Source: Botryococcus braunii (lineage: Eukaryota; Chlorophyta; Trebouxiophyceae). Taken from it: a stretch of 64,000 nt of DNA. The notes below the pieces were generated by a model. That model did no database searches. It had not been told where the DNA came from and worked only from the letters and a program-made list of their open reading frames with translations. Shown here in pieces: positions 10,603-22,271 of the stretch (position 1 is its first letter; every line of letters starts with the position of its first letter). The stretch covers positions 51,471 through 115,470 of the forward strand of contig MVGU01001448.1 in NCBI GenBank assembly GCA_002005505.1, read 5' to 3'. The position numbers and the translations under genes were made by a program.

Positions 10603-10830
10603 TGCAGGACTATACGACAAGCAGCAACCATTTCGGCATTTCACCACCGGTCTGTACAGCCATGAAATGAGTGTTCCAAACTGCACCCTTACTGAGGCAT
10701 ATGCCTAGAATGTCGTGCCTATGTGACAATTGTGTACTCACGTTCGGGACTTGCGGAAAAGAATAAATACAATCACATTGCAATGGGATTAATTAAGTGC
10801 TCTTGGGCTTCAACCCCAGCCCAATCTGAC

Positions 10831-11930
10831 TTAGGAGAGAGGGGATGCCGGGGGCTGCATCTTAAAGGCTGCGGCCTTGCGCATGACAATGAGGTCGTGA
10901 AGGAACTGGGACGGGAAGGTGAGGGCCGGCTCGGCGAACAGGGATGGCAGCTCGTATGCTGAGTCGGGCAGGAGCGGGTACACGACGTCGGAGTAGGCCT
11001 GCACCGGGATGGCCTTCTCGGGGTTGTCCACGCTGGAGGCAGTCAGGCCCATGCTGTAGTGGTACGTGTTCCCCACCACTCCCTGCATCGGAACCTTAAA
11101 GCCGCATTAGGTCACGTTTTAATGGCAAAGCGCTCATGGACATCTGCATATATTCGTACATAGGCATGATATATTACTCCCATGATACCAAGATGGGGGA
11201 GCGGGGCAGGCACACATGCGCACCCGCACATACATGCACACATATACCCGGGGGGGGGGGGGGGGCAGGCACACACGCTTGCACTCCCCACATACCCTCA
11301 TACATGTACAGCATTGAGCCAAGGACGGGCAGCCGATGGCAGGGGGAGGGGAGGGAAGGCGCGCTAGGTTTAATAACTCAGTTCTAAGGCTGAAATTGGT
11401 TGGGAGCTTCAAAGGGGTTCACAGAACAGGCTTCACGCTTGGAAAGTGCGAACCATAAATTTAGATTGCACGTTTGAAGTTATCATTAGTTGGAGATGTA
11501 CATGTATTGTGCATACTAGAGACCTTACGTGACAGCATGACTCTCAAATTCGATGCGGCTCGATATTGTGCCAACCCGGTTTCATAAAATGAATAGCCTG
11601 AGATCTCTATGATTGGAACGTCACCATAGTCTTAAAAGCGAGCCGGGAATACCTGCAGAGCGCCATTGGGAGGGGTGGGGAGGGTGAAGCCAAGGTTGAG
11701 GTAAGATGGCTGCCAGTAGCCTGCATGGTCCAGTCCTGGGGGCACCTGCTCCTCCACACATGCGGTCAGTGCCAACAGCCACCGCATTCTGGTGTTTCCT
11801 CTGGTCGTATCATCCCCAAGTGGTCCTGACCGTATCAACTATCCTTTCTTTCCTTTCCTATTCTCTTAGAGGCATGCGCTCTTGTCCCTGCTGTGTGCTT
11901 GTGCCTATGGGTGCTTGTCCCTGTTTTGCG

Positions 11931-12002
<72 letters not shown>

Positions 12003-12024
12003 ACGCGCGCGCGCACACACGCGT

Positions 12025-12062
<38 letters not shown>

Positions 12063-13505
12063 GCACGCACGAATGAACGCAAACGCACACACGCGCACGG
12101 CTCTCTCCCCATCCGCAACCCAACCCCTGTGCGCCGTGCTATCTCAAACAGAGAGAGAAGGGAGGGGTTTTAAGACCTGGAAACATAGGGATATTGTAAC
12201 CTACGATGAACTGGGTATAGGGTGGAAAGCACAGGTCCTCGAGTCAAGCTGTTGATTATTCAGGAGGTTTCAGATGTGCATGTAAGGAACACCGATTGAA
12301 CCGCCACACGTCTGCTGGTGGCTCGGGACACATTTGTTGTGGCGTATGTAGTGTATACCGCATATTGCACAACCCGGGAGGAGCCCCCACGCCTGTAGAA
12401 CTGGAAAACCACATGCAGTATTTGGCGTACTTTCTGTCCAGAAGATTGTTAGGGATGCAAGTTGTAGAGAGTTTGAAGCCCAAAGGACAGAAATCAACTG
12501 ACACACACGCTGAGCACCTACAGGGGTACACGAGCTGCGACATCGAAACGCTGGAAATGTCCTCTAGCATCTGCTCCTCCGGCAAGCTATCATTGCATTT
12601 GAGTCATCACAGTAGGTGGGGAGGGATAAGCTAGGTTAAGAAAGGTCGGGGGCATAAAACCATATGGATAAACAGGATATCATTGCATTCAAGTCGTACT
12701 GCAGGTTGGGAGGGACAGACCAGATATACAGATACTTGGATGATGGGGGTGGAGATCGTGACGACGGTGCCCTCTTTACGCTGGAAGTGGCTGACGGCCA
12801 CCTTCACCGCCCCGCCATTCTTCAGCGGCACGCTGCTCTCCGCTGCCTCGCTGCTCAAATCCATCTCCTCTCCGTTGACCGCAACTGGCGACCCCAAACA
12901 GCCCAGTGTGCTAAACAGGACACATCAAGGCCAATGACAAGCCCTCCAAGCTCTCTGGGTAATGGACTCAAGCCAAGTCATGCTGCGGAAAGGATGGGGA
13001 GTGGGGTGGACGATTATACATGCCAAGAGAAAGCATGTCTTCCTTAGAGGGGCAACAGACCATCTCAATCGTGGCTACCGCATCGTGGCTACTGCATTAG
13101 TGCCCATAAACCGTGGCTACCGCATCGTGGCTACCGCGTTAGTGCCCCTTAATCGTGGCTACCGCATCGTGGCTACCGCGTTAGTGCCCCTTAATCGTGG
13201 CTACCGCATCGTGGCTACTGCATGAGTGCCCCTTAATCGTGGCTACAGCATTACTATCCATAAATTGCGGCTACCGCAGGTACTTGGGTTGCTATAAAAC
13301 AATTACATAGTGCACACCACGAACTGCACCAATCGTAGTATGCACTGTATAATGTTTTAATAACATGCCGAGTACTTTCGGTAGCCACCAATAAGCGTAG
13401 GATGGTCAGCTCCTCAAAAGAAGTGTGCGTGTGTGTGAGCGCGCGTGTGCGTCAGGGATTCCCCCCCCCCCACCCCCAACACAGACACGGTGTATCCCCC
13501 CCCCC

Positions 13506-13580
<75 letters not shown>

Positions 13581-13646
13581 ACCCACCCACCCACCCACCC
13601 ACCCACCCACCCACACACCCACACAACACAGTGTACCCCCCCCCCC

Positions 13647-13683
<37 letters not shown>

Positions 13684-13748
13684 CACACGGTGTACGCCCC
13701 CCCCCCCACACACAAACACCCACCACACACACACACACACGCACACGC

Positions 13749-13788
<40 letters not shown>

Positions 13789-15989
13789 ACACAATGCAGG
13801 GTTCGTGCATCCAGGGGGATGCCCAGATACGTAAACATTGTATACATGTAAAGCTTTCAGCCATGGACTGCATCACGGCTGCAAGGGGGCCAGGGCAACG
13901 CCAGATGGCAAATCGAGACAGGACCTACCAACAATACGGGCACTGTCGTGAGCATAGGTGCGCACAGAGACCTGGGCTGCCTCCTGCTTGAAGCCAACAG
14001 CCTCCATGTACGTTCCTGGCATCCCACGTGCCTCACAAGTTGGACAACGGGACAAAGGACGGAATTACTGAGGGAAGGGTGTGGGGAGATCAGAAGGAAG
14101 AAGTGTCGATGTCCTTCAGCAATCGAGGTCCAATGCCATGCGCAAAATGGGGTGGGGGGGTGGAGGGGTAATCCGAAGAGGAGGCGATGGTTCCTTTCAA
14201 CATTTGTCGGTGCACCTCGGTTCCACGTGACTAAACAGTGTTACAGATTACTGGTATACTTAACGGGGGCTGTTGGTCATCGAAGTGGCACCCCCTGTGC
14301 GGTTTGAGGTCAAGGGGAAGGTTGGGAGCTGACAGCACGCTTAAGGTGCGGTAAACTCACCATTGCGGTCAAGTCCCAAGTGTGCTGCATTGTTGGCCTC
14401 CTTCAGCAGAGCTGCCACCTGGCCCCCACCCCTCACTCCCTGTCAATTACAGCAGGGGTCCCTTCCTGAATAGGCCTTCAGGTCGAGATTCGTTGTAGCA
14501 TAAATTTTCTGCACAAAGGCATTCAAACTAATAAGGGACTGAGTGCACAAGGACCAACCTTTGTAGGAAGGGAAGCTACTTTAGAAAACGTGACTTCTGT
14601 GGCAGGCCTATCCGTGATGGTCCCTGCCTCCCAAACAGTTGCAGCAAAACGTACCTTCGTATATACCGGTGCGATACATGGTACATAATCTTCCAAAGCA
14701 ACAGAAGACCCAGATAATGTTAGAAATAAACCACCAATATACTTTTTGTAACACACTATACATAGGTACCTTTTACAGCTACCGGTAGCTTTAAAGACTT
14801 CAATGTATCCGTGTGCGTGCATGCGAGTGTGTGTGTGTGTGTGCGTGTGCGTGTGTGCGTGTGCGTGTGCGTGTGCGTGTGCATGTGCATGTGCGTGTAA
14901 AAACCTGGTGTGTTGATACCATTTCGGCCATTGCTGTTACACAAGGAAGGGCAGAAGAGAAACTCGTGAAATGGAGTGTTTACGTGAATCAAACCAAAAG
15001 TAGGCACGTAAGGTGTGGTACCTGGAATCCGTCTGCAAGGGAAGCGAAGTTGTAGACTTTGCCAGGTTCTCCGTGGAAGAAGAAGAGGGAGCCGTCAAAG
15101 GCACGAATGAGGGGATCGCCCTTCACGTCCTTTCCATCGCCCTTTCCACCGCCCTTTCCATCGCCCTTTCCATCGCCCTTTCCACCGCCGCTTCCACCGC
15201 CGCTTCCACCGCTCCTCAATGCCGAAACAGTGGTAGCATCAGCAGCTGTAACTAAACCTGCACTTTCCTCAGCTTCTAGGCCGCCTGTGCAACCAAAACA
15301 CCCCCTGTTTCAGAAAAATCCATATTATATATAGCATAATTTAGGTGAAAATAAAGTAGTATAAAGAAATATATTTAGTGTAAATGTCTGCCGGACAACA
15401 TTCCACTATCGCATCTCATATTGCAAGTTCAATAGTGCTAACTTCCCATCCATTCATATACTCTTTTTTCCTGGACTGAACTTGATTTTTGAGACTTTGC
15501 AACCACAGGGTTTGCTAATTGTATAAGATTGCTAGAGAAGCATGTTTCCCCAAGTTTGTGAAAGTGCCTCATGAGGGTGCAAAGGGGTCATCAAATCTCC
15601 TCATTATCAGTCGTTTGTAATGACGAAATCGTGGGATCAGCAGCAGTAGCTATAAATTCTTTCTGTGAGGGCTCGGATATGTAAGTCTCGCGTTTCAGGT
15701 CATCTGTGCAAGCAAAAGACTCCCTGTTTGTCTGCCGGATAACATTCCACTATCCCAACCTTTGTGGCAAGCACAACTGGATGGTGGGTTTTTTTTGTGC
15801 AACTGAACTTGGTTTTCCTGACTTTGTAACGACAGTGTTTGCCAAATTGCTACAAGAGAAGCTTGTTACAACAAGTTTGTAAACTGTGTGAGGGTGTAAA
15901 AGGAGGGACCCACCTTGTGCAGAAGCCACATTGGCGGCGAGAAGCATGCCCAGCACCACCAGCATCAAAGGGGAGTTTCTCTTTGACAT
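10831..15989 (-). CDS. Secreted protein with vWD-like/root-cap-type domain (7 exons)
   Basis: Exons on the minus strand: 15989-15914, 15284-15022, 14418-14361, 14015-13929, 12884-12736, 11745-11653, 11082-10831 (TAA). All six introns are GT-AG and phases agree throughout, giving 325 residues. Exon 1 encodes a signal peptide (hydrophobic LMLVVLGMLLAANVASA). Exon 2 has a Gly/Lys/Asp-rich linker, then DPLIRAFDGSLFFFHGEPGK. Later segments GTYMEAVGF, YLNLGFTL and GVVGNTY follow the order seen in plant root-cap/LEA-related, von Willebrand-D-like domains (FDG...F.G, LGF, GVLGQTY). The family assignment is from memory of those motifs and the molecular function is unknown; secretion is inferred. A start four codons into a longer frame (MLGQVEK) is excluded by position and the good signal peptide at MSKRNS. 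The acceptor of exon 3 could lie 21 nt upstream, adding seven residues in frame. Confidence 0.82.
11251..11268 (+). repeat. Poly-G run in intron 6
   Basis: A run of about 18 G on the plus strand (poly-C in the host transcript), inside the last intron of the minus-strand gene. Confidence 0.85.
11931..12063. repeat. (GT)n-(CG)n-(AC)n self-complementary microsatellite, intron 5
   Basis: A pure GT tract of about 65 bp is followed by a CG-rich centre (CACGCGCGCGCGCACACACG) and then an AC tract of about 35 bp. The GT and AC arms are complementary, so the locus can fold into a long hairpin. The sequence is alternating purine-pyrimidine throughout, a Z-DNA former. Confidence 0.9.
13067..13279 (+). 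repeat. 42-bp minisatellite in intron 4
   Basis: Units start at 13067, 13109, 13151, 13193 and 13235, exactly 42 bp apart, with core AATCGTGGCTACCGC. Each unit contains an internal partial repeat (ATCGTGGCTAC). Because 42 is a multiple of three the array is open as a 14-residue repeat on the plus strand, but this is antisense to the gene and has no other support as coding. Confidence 0.92.
13459..13795 (+). repeat. Compound CA/CCCA microsatellite with C runs, intron 4
   Basis: Blocks of (CA)n, (CCCA)n and several C8-C11 runs alternate across about 330 bp. In the host transcript these are GT and G-rich tracts. Confidence 0.95.
14826..14898 (+). repeat. GT/GTGC microsatellite, intron 2
   Basis: GTGTGT followed by GTGCGT and GCATGT variants, about 70 bp, within intron 2. 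Confidence 0.9.
15607..15703 (-). pseudogene. Decayed duplicate of exon 2 within intron 1
   Basis: On the gene strand a TGCACAG acceptor at 15704 is followed by a frame whose middle reads EFIATAADPTISSLQ, comparable with AGLVTAADATTVSALR in exon 2. Downstream intron sequence is also duplicated: the text near TGTCTGCCGGA and ACATTCCACTATC occurs at about 15384-15412 and 15727-15755. The copy lacks the Gly/Lys linker, the FDG segment and any good donor, and it runs into a stop, so it is a dead tandem exon duplication with a spacing of about 420 bp. Confidence 0.65.
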
Positions 15990-17434
15990 CTTTTCGACCT
16001 GCCCGAGCACATGTCACGAAGTTTTTCTGTGTTTGCATTCAGTACAAGCTACGCAACGGAACGCCCACATCAGGGTGCTAGAGTCGAATTACAGGACTGC
16101 AACTTAAATTGGTTTACGAGAAGTTTTAAAAAGAATACAAGGGTTGTCTTTAGGAGTTCGCCGCAGGTTTAGCTGCAGGCTCCTTTAAAACCTGCGATAC
16201 TGTATCCGATATTCTAACATGTTAACACTTCTGCTGGATCTTTTTTTCATGGAAAGATAATGGATGACGGAGAAAGGTCTGACAAATCATTTCAGGAACT
16301 CGAACACTCGTCTACTCTCGAACACTCGTGACTTGATTTTGTCCGGCGCCGTGTGTATAGCGTTCCTATGCTGGTCAAAGGTTTCTTGCACTCTTTGAAA
16401 CACGAAATACAATAAATTGTAATAAGTTAATAAATCACCCACATATATCACCTGCATGCTTCACTAATCAAGGGTTGGTGGACCCGGGAAGGAGTGCAAG
16501 AGGGGCAACATTCCTGCGGTAAAGATCGGAAGAGGATGAAAACAGGACACCAAGCAACAGACAACTCTTTCAGGGGCTACCTGTGGAATGCAGATATCGA
16601 GGACGACAGAATCGTGAACGATGAACAATGCTAACAGGGAGCTTTGGCTTTGAGGTTACGTTGACAAAGCTTAAACTTCTGTGAACTGGGAACTGCCTAA
16701 TGTCACTTGACACGGAGGTTGTTTTCTGGTCTATATAGTGCCTGTGCTGTGGTACAATTGTACGAAATGTATGCGTGTGGAACGCCGATAGGAGGGAGCA
16801 CAACGGACGATCGCAACGGCCGACAAGGGGTGACGATTACTGGACCGGAGCGTCAGGGTTTTGGACCTTTCCCCACATTTTCATACCTTTTCACGGTGGG
16901 TTACCAACTTAAGGGCCTGAACTTCAAGCCAAGTTTTAGGCCTTTCCTTGTTGTTCCTTTTGGGGGGTTTTATTTTTGGGGCAGACTTACCCTTCCATTG
17001 TGTTGGACGAGGGTACAGCGTCAGCTGCTGGTACTAGCACTGGTTCAGATACCAGCTGTACCGGTACTACGCACTGGTAACGGTGGTACCGCGGCCGCTG
17101 CAACTTCGCGATCACGCCGTGACACCATATCAGTGATTAGCATCACGCTCCTGTGTGGACGCTGCAGCAAATGGCAACCTTTCCAGCCGTTCCGGACGGG
17201 AACTATGCCGGCCAAACGGCTGCCGGATGTGACGATGTGAAGTATGGGCGTGGCACCCGGCTCCCGCAAACAAAGTGTACAGAGGGGAATGCACTGCTGT
17301 CCACATCGGCTCAAGAAGACACTTGGAAAAAACACTTTTTCTTGAAATGTGTCAAGAATGAGATTCCTGTGCTGTAATTTTCTCATAGAAGAGTACCGAA
17401 GACGGCGGCAGGGAATTCCAGTCGGATGACTCGC
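15990..17434. other. 5' flank of the host gene; no gene recognised
   Basis: This should contain the promoter of the minus-strand gene. I see no confident TATA box or other motif. Open frames at 16707-17240 (+) and 17045-17386 (-) overlap on opposite strands and show no domains. Around 17025-17110 the sequence is rich in GGTAC/GTACC palindromes. Confidence 0.45.
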
Positions 17435-17784
17435 TGTTGTGTTTGGTATCAGTACAGAACGGAATCCGAAGATTAAAGTTGGAATTAGTGAGCTAGACGG
17501 CTCCCTGCCGTTCCAAGGCCTTCGGCCTTGGCGTCCTTTGGGATCCCATAAATGGATCCTTTAGGACAGGCGTCCAGTAGGATCCTACTTATGGGATCCT
17601 TTGGACTAGTCCGATAACCCCTCCTGAGTTTCAGGACATGCACGCCAGCTGTCCGCCAGCTGGAGACATGCTTCAAGACTAGGCCATGGCCACGTCAGCC
17701 TTGGATTCGCTGATCGATCGCACCCTCGAGATCGTGGTTCCCAAATCGGGTACCCACAATCTCGCTGGTACCCACTGCACAACA
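17435..17784 (-). repeat. 3' LTR of gypsy element A
   Basis: 350 bp, TGTTGTG...CACAACA. The interior has imperfect palindromes around GGATCC (17538-17600) and GGCCTTCGGCC (17517-17527), so LTR RNA should be strongly structured. Confidence 0.92.
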
Positions 17785-17797
17785 TCCCTCCCCACTT
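17785..17797 (-). promoter_or_regulatory. Polypurine tract of gypsy element A
   Basis: AAGTGGGGAGGGA on the element strand directly abuts the 3' LTR. The same sequence precedes the LTR of element B. Confidence 0.85.
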
Positions 17798-18242
17798 AAG
17801 CAGTTGCCCTCCTGGCAACTCCAGTGGCACTTTCTGGCGGTGGGAGACCACCAGAGACCAACCCAACGGTCGCACCGTTGTCAGCGTATCCCGTACGCTC
17901 GATCTCGCCATGAGACCTAGGCTTCCCAAAGGCTAACGCATTGCTTGCTACCTGCCATTGACAGCCACAAGCCCCCCAATGCACAAGAACCCAGATTAAT
18001 GCCCAAGAAACTGGAGACTCTGCTCCAGCCACAGTGGCCAAGCCGAATGATGGTGGGTCAGGCGCTAGGAGCGAGGCGGCCAGCATGACCCTGATTTCAG
18101 GCGGTACTATACCTCCGTTAATGCCCCCAGCACACATTCGCAAGACCGGTCCAGCCCACGAGCGAGACAACGCAAAGGCTTTTCTAGGGCATTGCAGGGC
18201 GTCCCCCGCGTTGGGACGCCAGGCTACAAGAGCACCCCGCAA
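17796..18242 (-). CDS. Possible extra ORF between pol and 3' LTR (gypsy A)
   Basis: A 148-codon frame starting MRGALVAWRPNAGD lies after the integrase/chromodomain stop and runs up to the polypurine tract. Element B has the same frame intact. It matches nothing I recognise, and the position is where some gypsy elements carry an env-like or accessory gene. The few differences between copies that I could find (QC to RR, A to V, V to G) all change the protein, which argues against selection on it. It may simply be an open 3' untranslated region. Confidence 0.3.
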   Translation of the reverse strand: MRGALVAWRPNAGDALQCPRKAFALSRSWAGPVLRMCAGGINGGIVPPEIRVMLAASLLAPDPPSFGLATVAGAESPVSWALIWVLVHWGACGCQWQVASNALAFGKPRSHGEIERTGYADNGATVGLVSGGLPPPESATGVARRATA

Positions 18243-18348
18243 TTGCCGGACAAGTGGGTATGGGTATACAAACTACACACTTGCAATCTGACACCCGCAT
18301 TTCGTTCATTCTCACAGTGTTCATCGTTTGACAGGCATGACACACTGT

Positions 18349-21300
18349 CTACCGTTGAGGTTTGGATTTTGCACGCACAGGTTTTCTACCCCTGCTCTGC
18401 GTATGGGCTCTTGGCTGACCCCAATATTCATTCACCAAATCCTCGCAATGCTCGAGAAGGGCTTCAGCTGGCTCCCAGCTATTGTGCTCTTGTGAGTATC
18501 CTTTCCAATGGACGAGGAACTCCAGTTGAGCACCCCGAAGTCGATCCCCTAAAATCGTTTCCACCTCATACTGAGGTTCGCCATTGACAATCTCAGGCAT
18601 GGGGGGAGGTTTTACACGCCCCCCCTGCACATAAGTATTGAACAACGACACATGGAAGACATTATGCCAATTCAGGGTTTCAGGGAGAGACAGCCGATAC
18701 GCGACCTCGTTCACCTTCTCCGTCACCACAAAAGGCCCCATCCACCGTGGCAAGAGTTTCTTCCCAATCACACTCTTTGGCCGAGCATACCTCGTTGAGA
18801 GCAACACATGCTCCCCAACTTCAAACGAGATTGGAGACCTGCGCGCATCGACGTAGGCCTTCTGCCGGCTCACTGCTGCGTCCAGGCACTCCTTGGCCCG
18901 CTTCCACAGCTCTTGCATTCTGCGCTCAACCCCTTGTGCTTGAGGAACCTTGCTCACAAAGTCTGGGTGCCCAGGCACCTGCGGGTGCTTGCCATACACT
19001 AAGAAGAATGGCGTACACTTCATGGAGTCATGCCAGGCATTATTAACTGCAAATTCGCACATGGGCAAGTGTAAGTTCCAATCTTTCCCATCTGGTGCAA
19101 CATAGTGCCTCAAAATATCCTCCACCACCCGGTTCGCCCGCTCAGTCTGGCCGTCGGTTTGCGGATGATACGCCGACGAGAAAGACTGAGTGATTTTAAG
19201 CAATTTACACAAGTCCACAAAGAATTTACCTGTGAACCGGGGGTCTCTGTCAGACACAATGGTCTTAGGCATGCCAAAATCCTTAAACACATTGTTGAGA
19301 AACAACCTTGCAGCACCCGCTGCCGTAACCGTGACTGTTGTTGGCATGAGCCTCACCATTTTAGAGAACCGATCCACCACCACAAGTACAGCATCATGCC
19401 CATCCCTCGTTTTTGGCAAGCCCATCACAAAATCCATTGAGATATGTTCCCAAGGGCGTTCTGCAACGGGCAAGGGTGTAAGAAGACCGTGAGGCTTACC
19501 AGACAAGGGCTTATTTCTCTGGCAGGAGTCACAAGATGCCACATAATTGCAAACATCAGCGTACAAACTGTGCCAGAAGAATCCCCTTTGCACCAACCTC
19601 GTAGTCTTGCGCTGTCCGAAATGGCCTGCATAGGTGCTATCATGGCAAATTGCCGTCACCTCTTGTCGCAGCCCCGGCGCATCCGGCACAAATACGCGCT
19701 GATCACCATCCCTGTTGTCACACCAAAACATGCCGTCCTTCTCCACCAGCCCTTTCAGTCCCTCTAGCTCGTCCCCGGTGAGTCCCTCGCTTGCACTTCT
19801 AATCTTGGCGAGTATATCCGGTGTTTCCTCAGACCACAACCGCAAAGAGCCCTCATCCTCACGCTCTGACCTAGCAGTAACCCTAGTTCTAGCAGTAACC
19901 CTAGACCCATCAGTAACTGATGGACCCCCTCCTGCCGCCTTGGGAGATCGGCCGGCAGCCGACCGTAGAGCACTGCGTATACTACTAAGACTAACAGAGG
20001 GTCGGCGCGAGAGAGGATCTGCACAATTCGTGCGACCAGGACGATACTCCCAAACAAAATCAAAGCGTTGCAGGAACTCTGACCAGCGAGCTTGACGAGG
20101 AGACAAGGCAACCTTGGTAGGCATGAAAACATTTGGTTTATGATCCGTAACAACGGTGAATTTCACACCCTCCACATAACAACGTCAAATTTGCAGGGCA
20201 TGAATGACCGCCAACAACTCTTGCTCACCGACAGGGTAGTTACGTTCTGCAGGAGACAACACGCGTGATTCAAAAGCCACAGGCTGATCCTCCTGCAGAA
20301 GAATGGCCCCCAAAGCGGTCCCCGATGCGTCAGCCACAACCACAAAAGGTTTTGAAAAGTCAGGTATACGGAGAACAGGTGCAGTTATTAAGGCCTGCTT
20401 CAAATTGTTGAAGGCTTCCTCCTGCACTTGCGTCCATGCCCATGGCGCCTGATCTTTCAACAAATCCATGAGAGGGCGTGTAATACTTGAGTACCCCAGG
20501 ATGAATTTTCTGATGTAGTTAGTCAGGCCCAGAAAACAACGAATGTCATGGACCGTGCGAGGGGTAGGCCATGCCCGTACTGCCTCAACCTTTTGAGGAT
20601 CAGCGCGGACGCCTGCTCCACTAACCAGGTGTCCAAGAAATGCCACTTCTGACTGAAAGAAAGAGCATTTCTTCAGTTTGCAGTACAATTTGTGCTCTCT
20701 AAGCAATTGTAGTACCGCACGAAGATGCTCGTCATGTTCAGCTGCATTCTTGCTATACACCAAAATATCATCCATATACACAAGTACACACTTCCCTAAC
20801 AATGGCTGAAGCACATCATTCATCACCTTCTGAAAGGTAGCAGGGGCGTTGGTGAGGCCAAATGGTAACACCTTAAATTGATACAACCCCTGCGGCGTGC
20901 GAAAAGCCGTTTTCGGAATGTCCTCCTCCGTGATTCGTACCTGATGGTACCCTGACATGAGATCCAAAGAGGAGAACACCTGTGCTCCATTCAAGTGGTC
21001 TAAAAGGTCATCAATCCTTGGCAGTGGGTATTGATTGCGCTTCGTGAGTTTATTTATCCCTCTATAATCAATGACCATCCTTAGTGTGCCTTCTTTCTTT
21101 CTGACAAAGAGATGGGGGACGCAAATGGAGATGTACTGGGTTCTATAAATCCTTTACTCAACAACTCAAGCGTTTTGACAACCTCAGCCCGCTCTGCTGG
21201 ACTCAGGCGGTACATGGGACGGGAAGGAGGCACACTGTCATTAACTATAGGGATCGCATGGGAGATATTACGAGGAGGGGGCAAGCCAGAAGGCAATTCA

Positions 21301-22271
21301 TCAGGAAAGACATCAGAGAAATCATTTACAATTCGTTCTTTCCTATGATTTTCAGCCATACTGCATCCCTCATCCCCAGTATTTTCCATCGCTTCCGCCA
21401 TCGCGGAAATATGTTCAGGCAAAACAAGGAAACCCACACCCCCTCCCTTCACCCAACGGATTCCTACTGCAGCACTTACAACTGGCACATTAGGATCTGT
21501 ACACTCTGTCATTGCAACCTTAAATGCCTGCCCATTCAGCTTGAAATGCGCCGTCTTGGTCTCCCATAACAATGCCGCTTTTGAGCGAGCAAGAAATGGT
21601 TCACCCAAAATAACCTCGTGCGCATCCAATGTACAAACAAGACATGGCACTGAAACATCATGGCCACGGATGCGCAAGGGCACTTCACACAACATGTTGG
21701 ATTCCTCGGTACTGCCATCTGGCAGAACAATATTACGCGGCGAGACGGCAAGCAATTTAAAGCCTAGCCGTTTTGCCACTCGCCGAGAAATGAAACAACT
21801 GCTTGCTCCACTGTCAAGAAGACATCTCACGCGGCTGTTGCGTCCTTGGATCCCTGCACCCATCACGAAGGTCAACTTCGTGATTCTTGGTGCCAATCCC
21901 TCGGGCGCCCGCGAGGCAGAGCAGGTGTACAACATGTCATGTGAATTAACGTCAAGCTGGGCATCATCAAAGGAACGCTTAACACCAGTTTTTGCTGCAC
22001 AGGGCACCGGGGAAGGGGGGTGTACCTTCTTGGAAGGGCAGAACTTCGCAATGTGGCCAACGACGCCGCATTCATAGCACTTGGGAGGACCCTTCTCTTG
22101 CTTAGTCCGGGGGTCCTTTGGTTTGCCTGCATGGGGGGGTTCTGGTAACCCCCGCATCCTTAACCCCCAGGTCCGGCTTGGCCTTTTTCGCCTTGGGCGA
22201 GGCCGGCACCCGGTCTGGCAAAGCACAAAGAGCGTCAATGTAACTTTGCACCGGCGCATTACTGCCTGCAA
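18349..22271 (-). pseudogene. Ty3/gypsy pol of element A (protease, RT, RNase H, integrase, chromodomain)
   Basis: Segment 22271-21081 has the zinc knuckle CYECGVVGHIAKFC and the protease motif LLDSGASSCF. A one-base loss near 21105 shifts the frame to 21078-20185: reverse transcriptase with YMDD and the first part of RNase H (ADASGTALGA). A TGA at about 20187 (TGG in element B) stops it. Segment 20175-18349 continues with the rest of RNase H, an HHCC integrase zinc region (HFGQRKTTRLV...CDSCQRNK), DDE residues in MDFVMGLP, SDRDPRFTG and TDGQTERANR, and a chromodomain (LEFLVHWKGYSQEHNSWEP). A chromodomain commonly steers such integrases to heterochromatin. All expected domains are present, but the enzyme cannot be made as one chain without recoding or sequence correction. 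Confidence 0.9.

Noticed and set aside
10831..11088. Stand-alone 85-codon gene
   Set aside because: Acceptor site and phase show it is the last exon of the seven-exon gene.
12962..13225. 87-codon plus-strand gene with NRGYRIVATALVP repeats
   Set aside because: Produced by the 42-bp minisatellite in an intron of the opposite-strand gene; no independent support.
13067..13279. CRISPR array
   Set aside because: Contiguous tandem repeats without unique spacers, in a eukaryotic intron; no cas genes.
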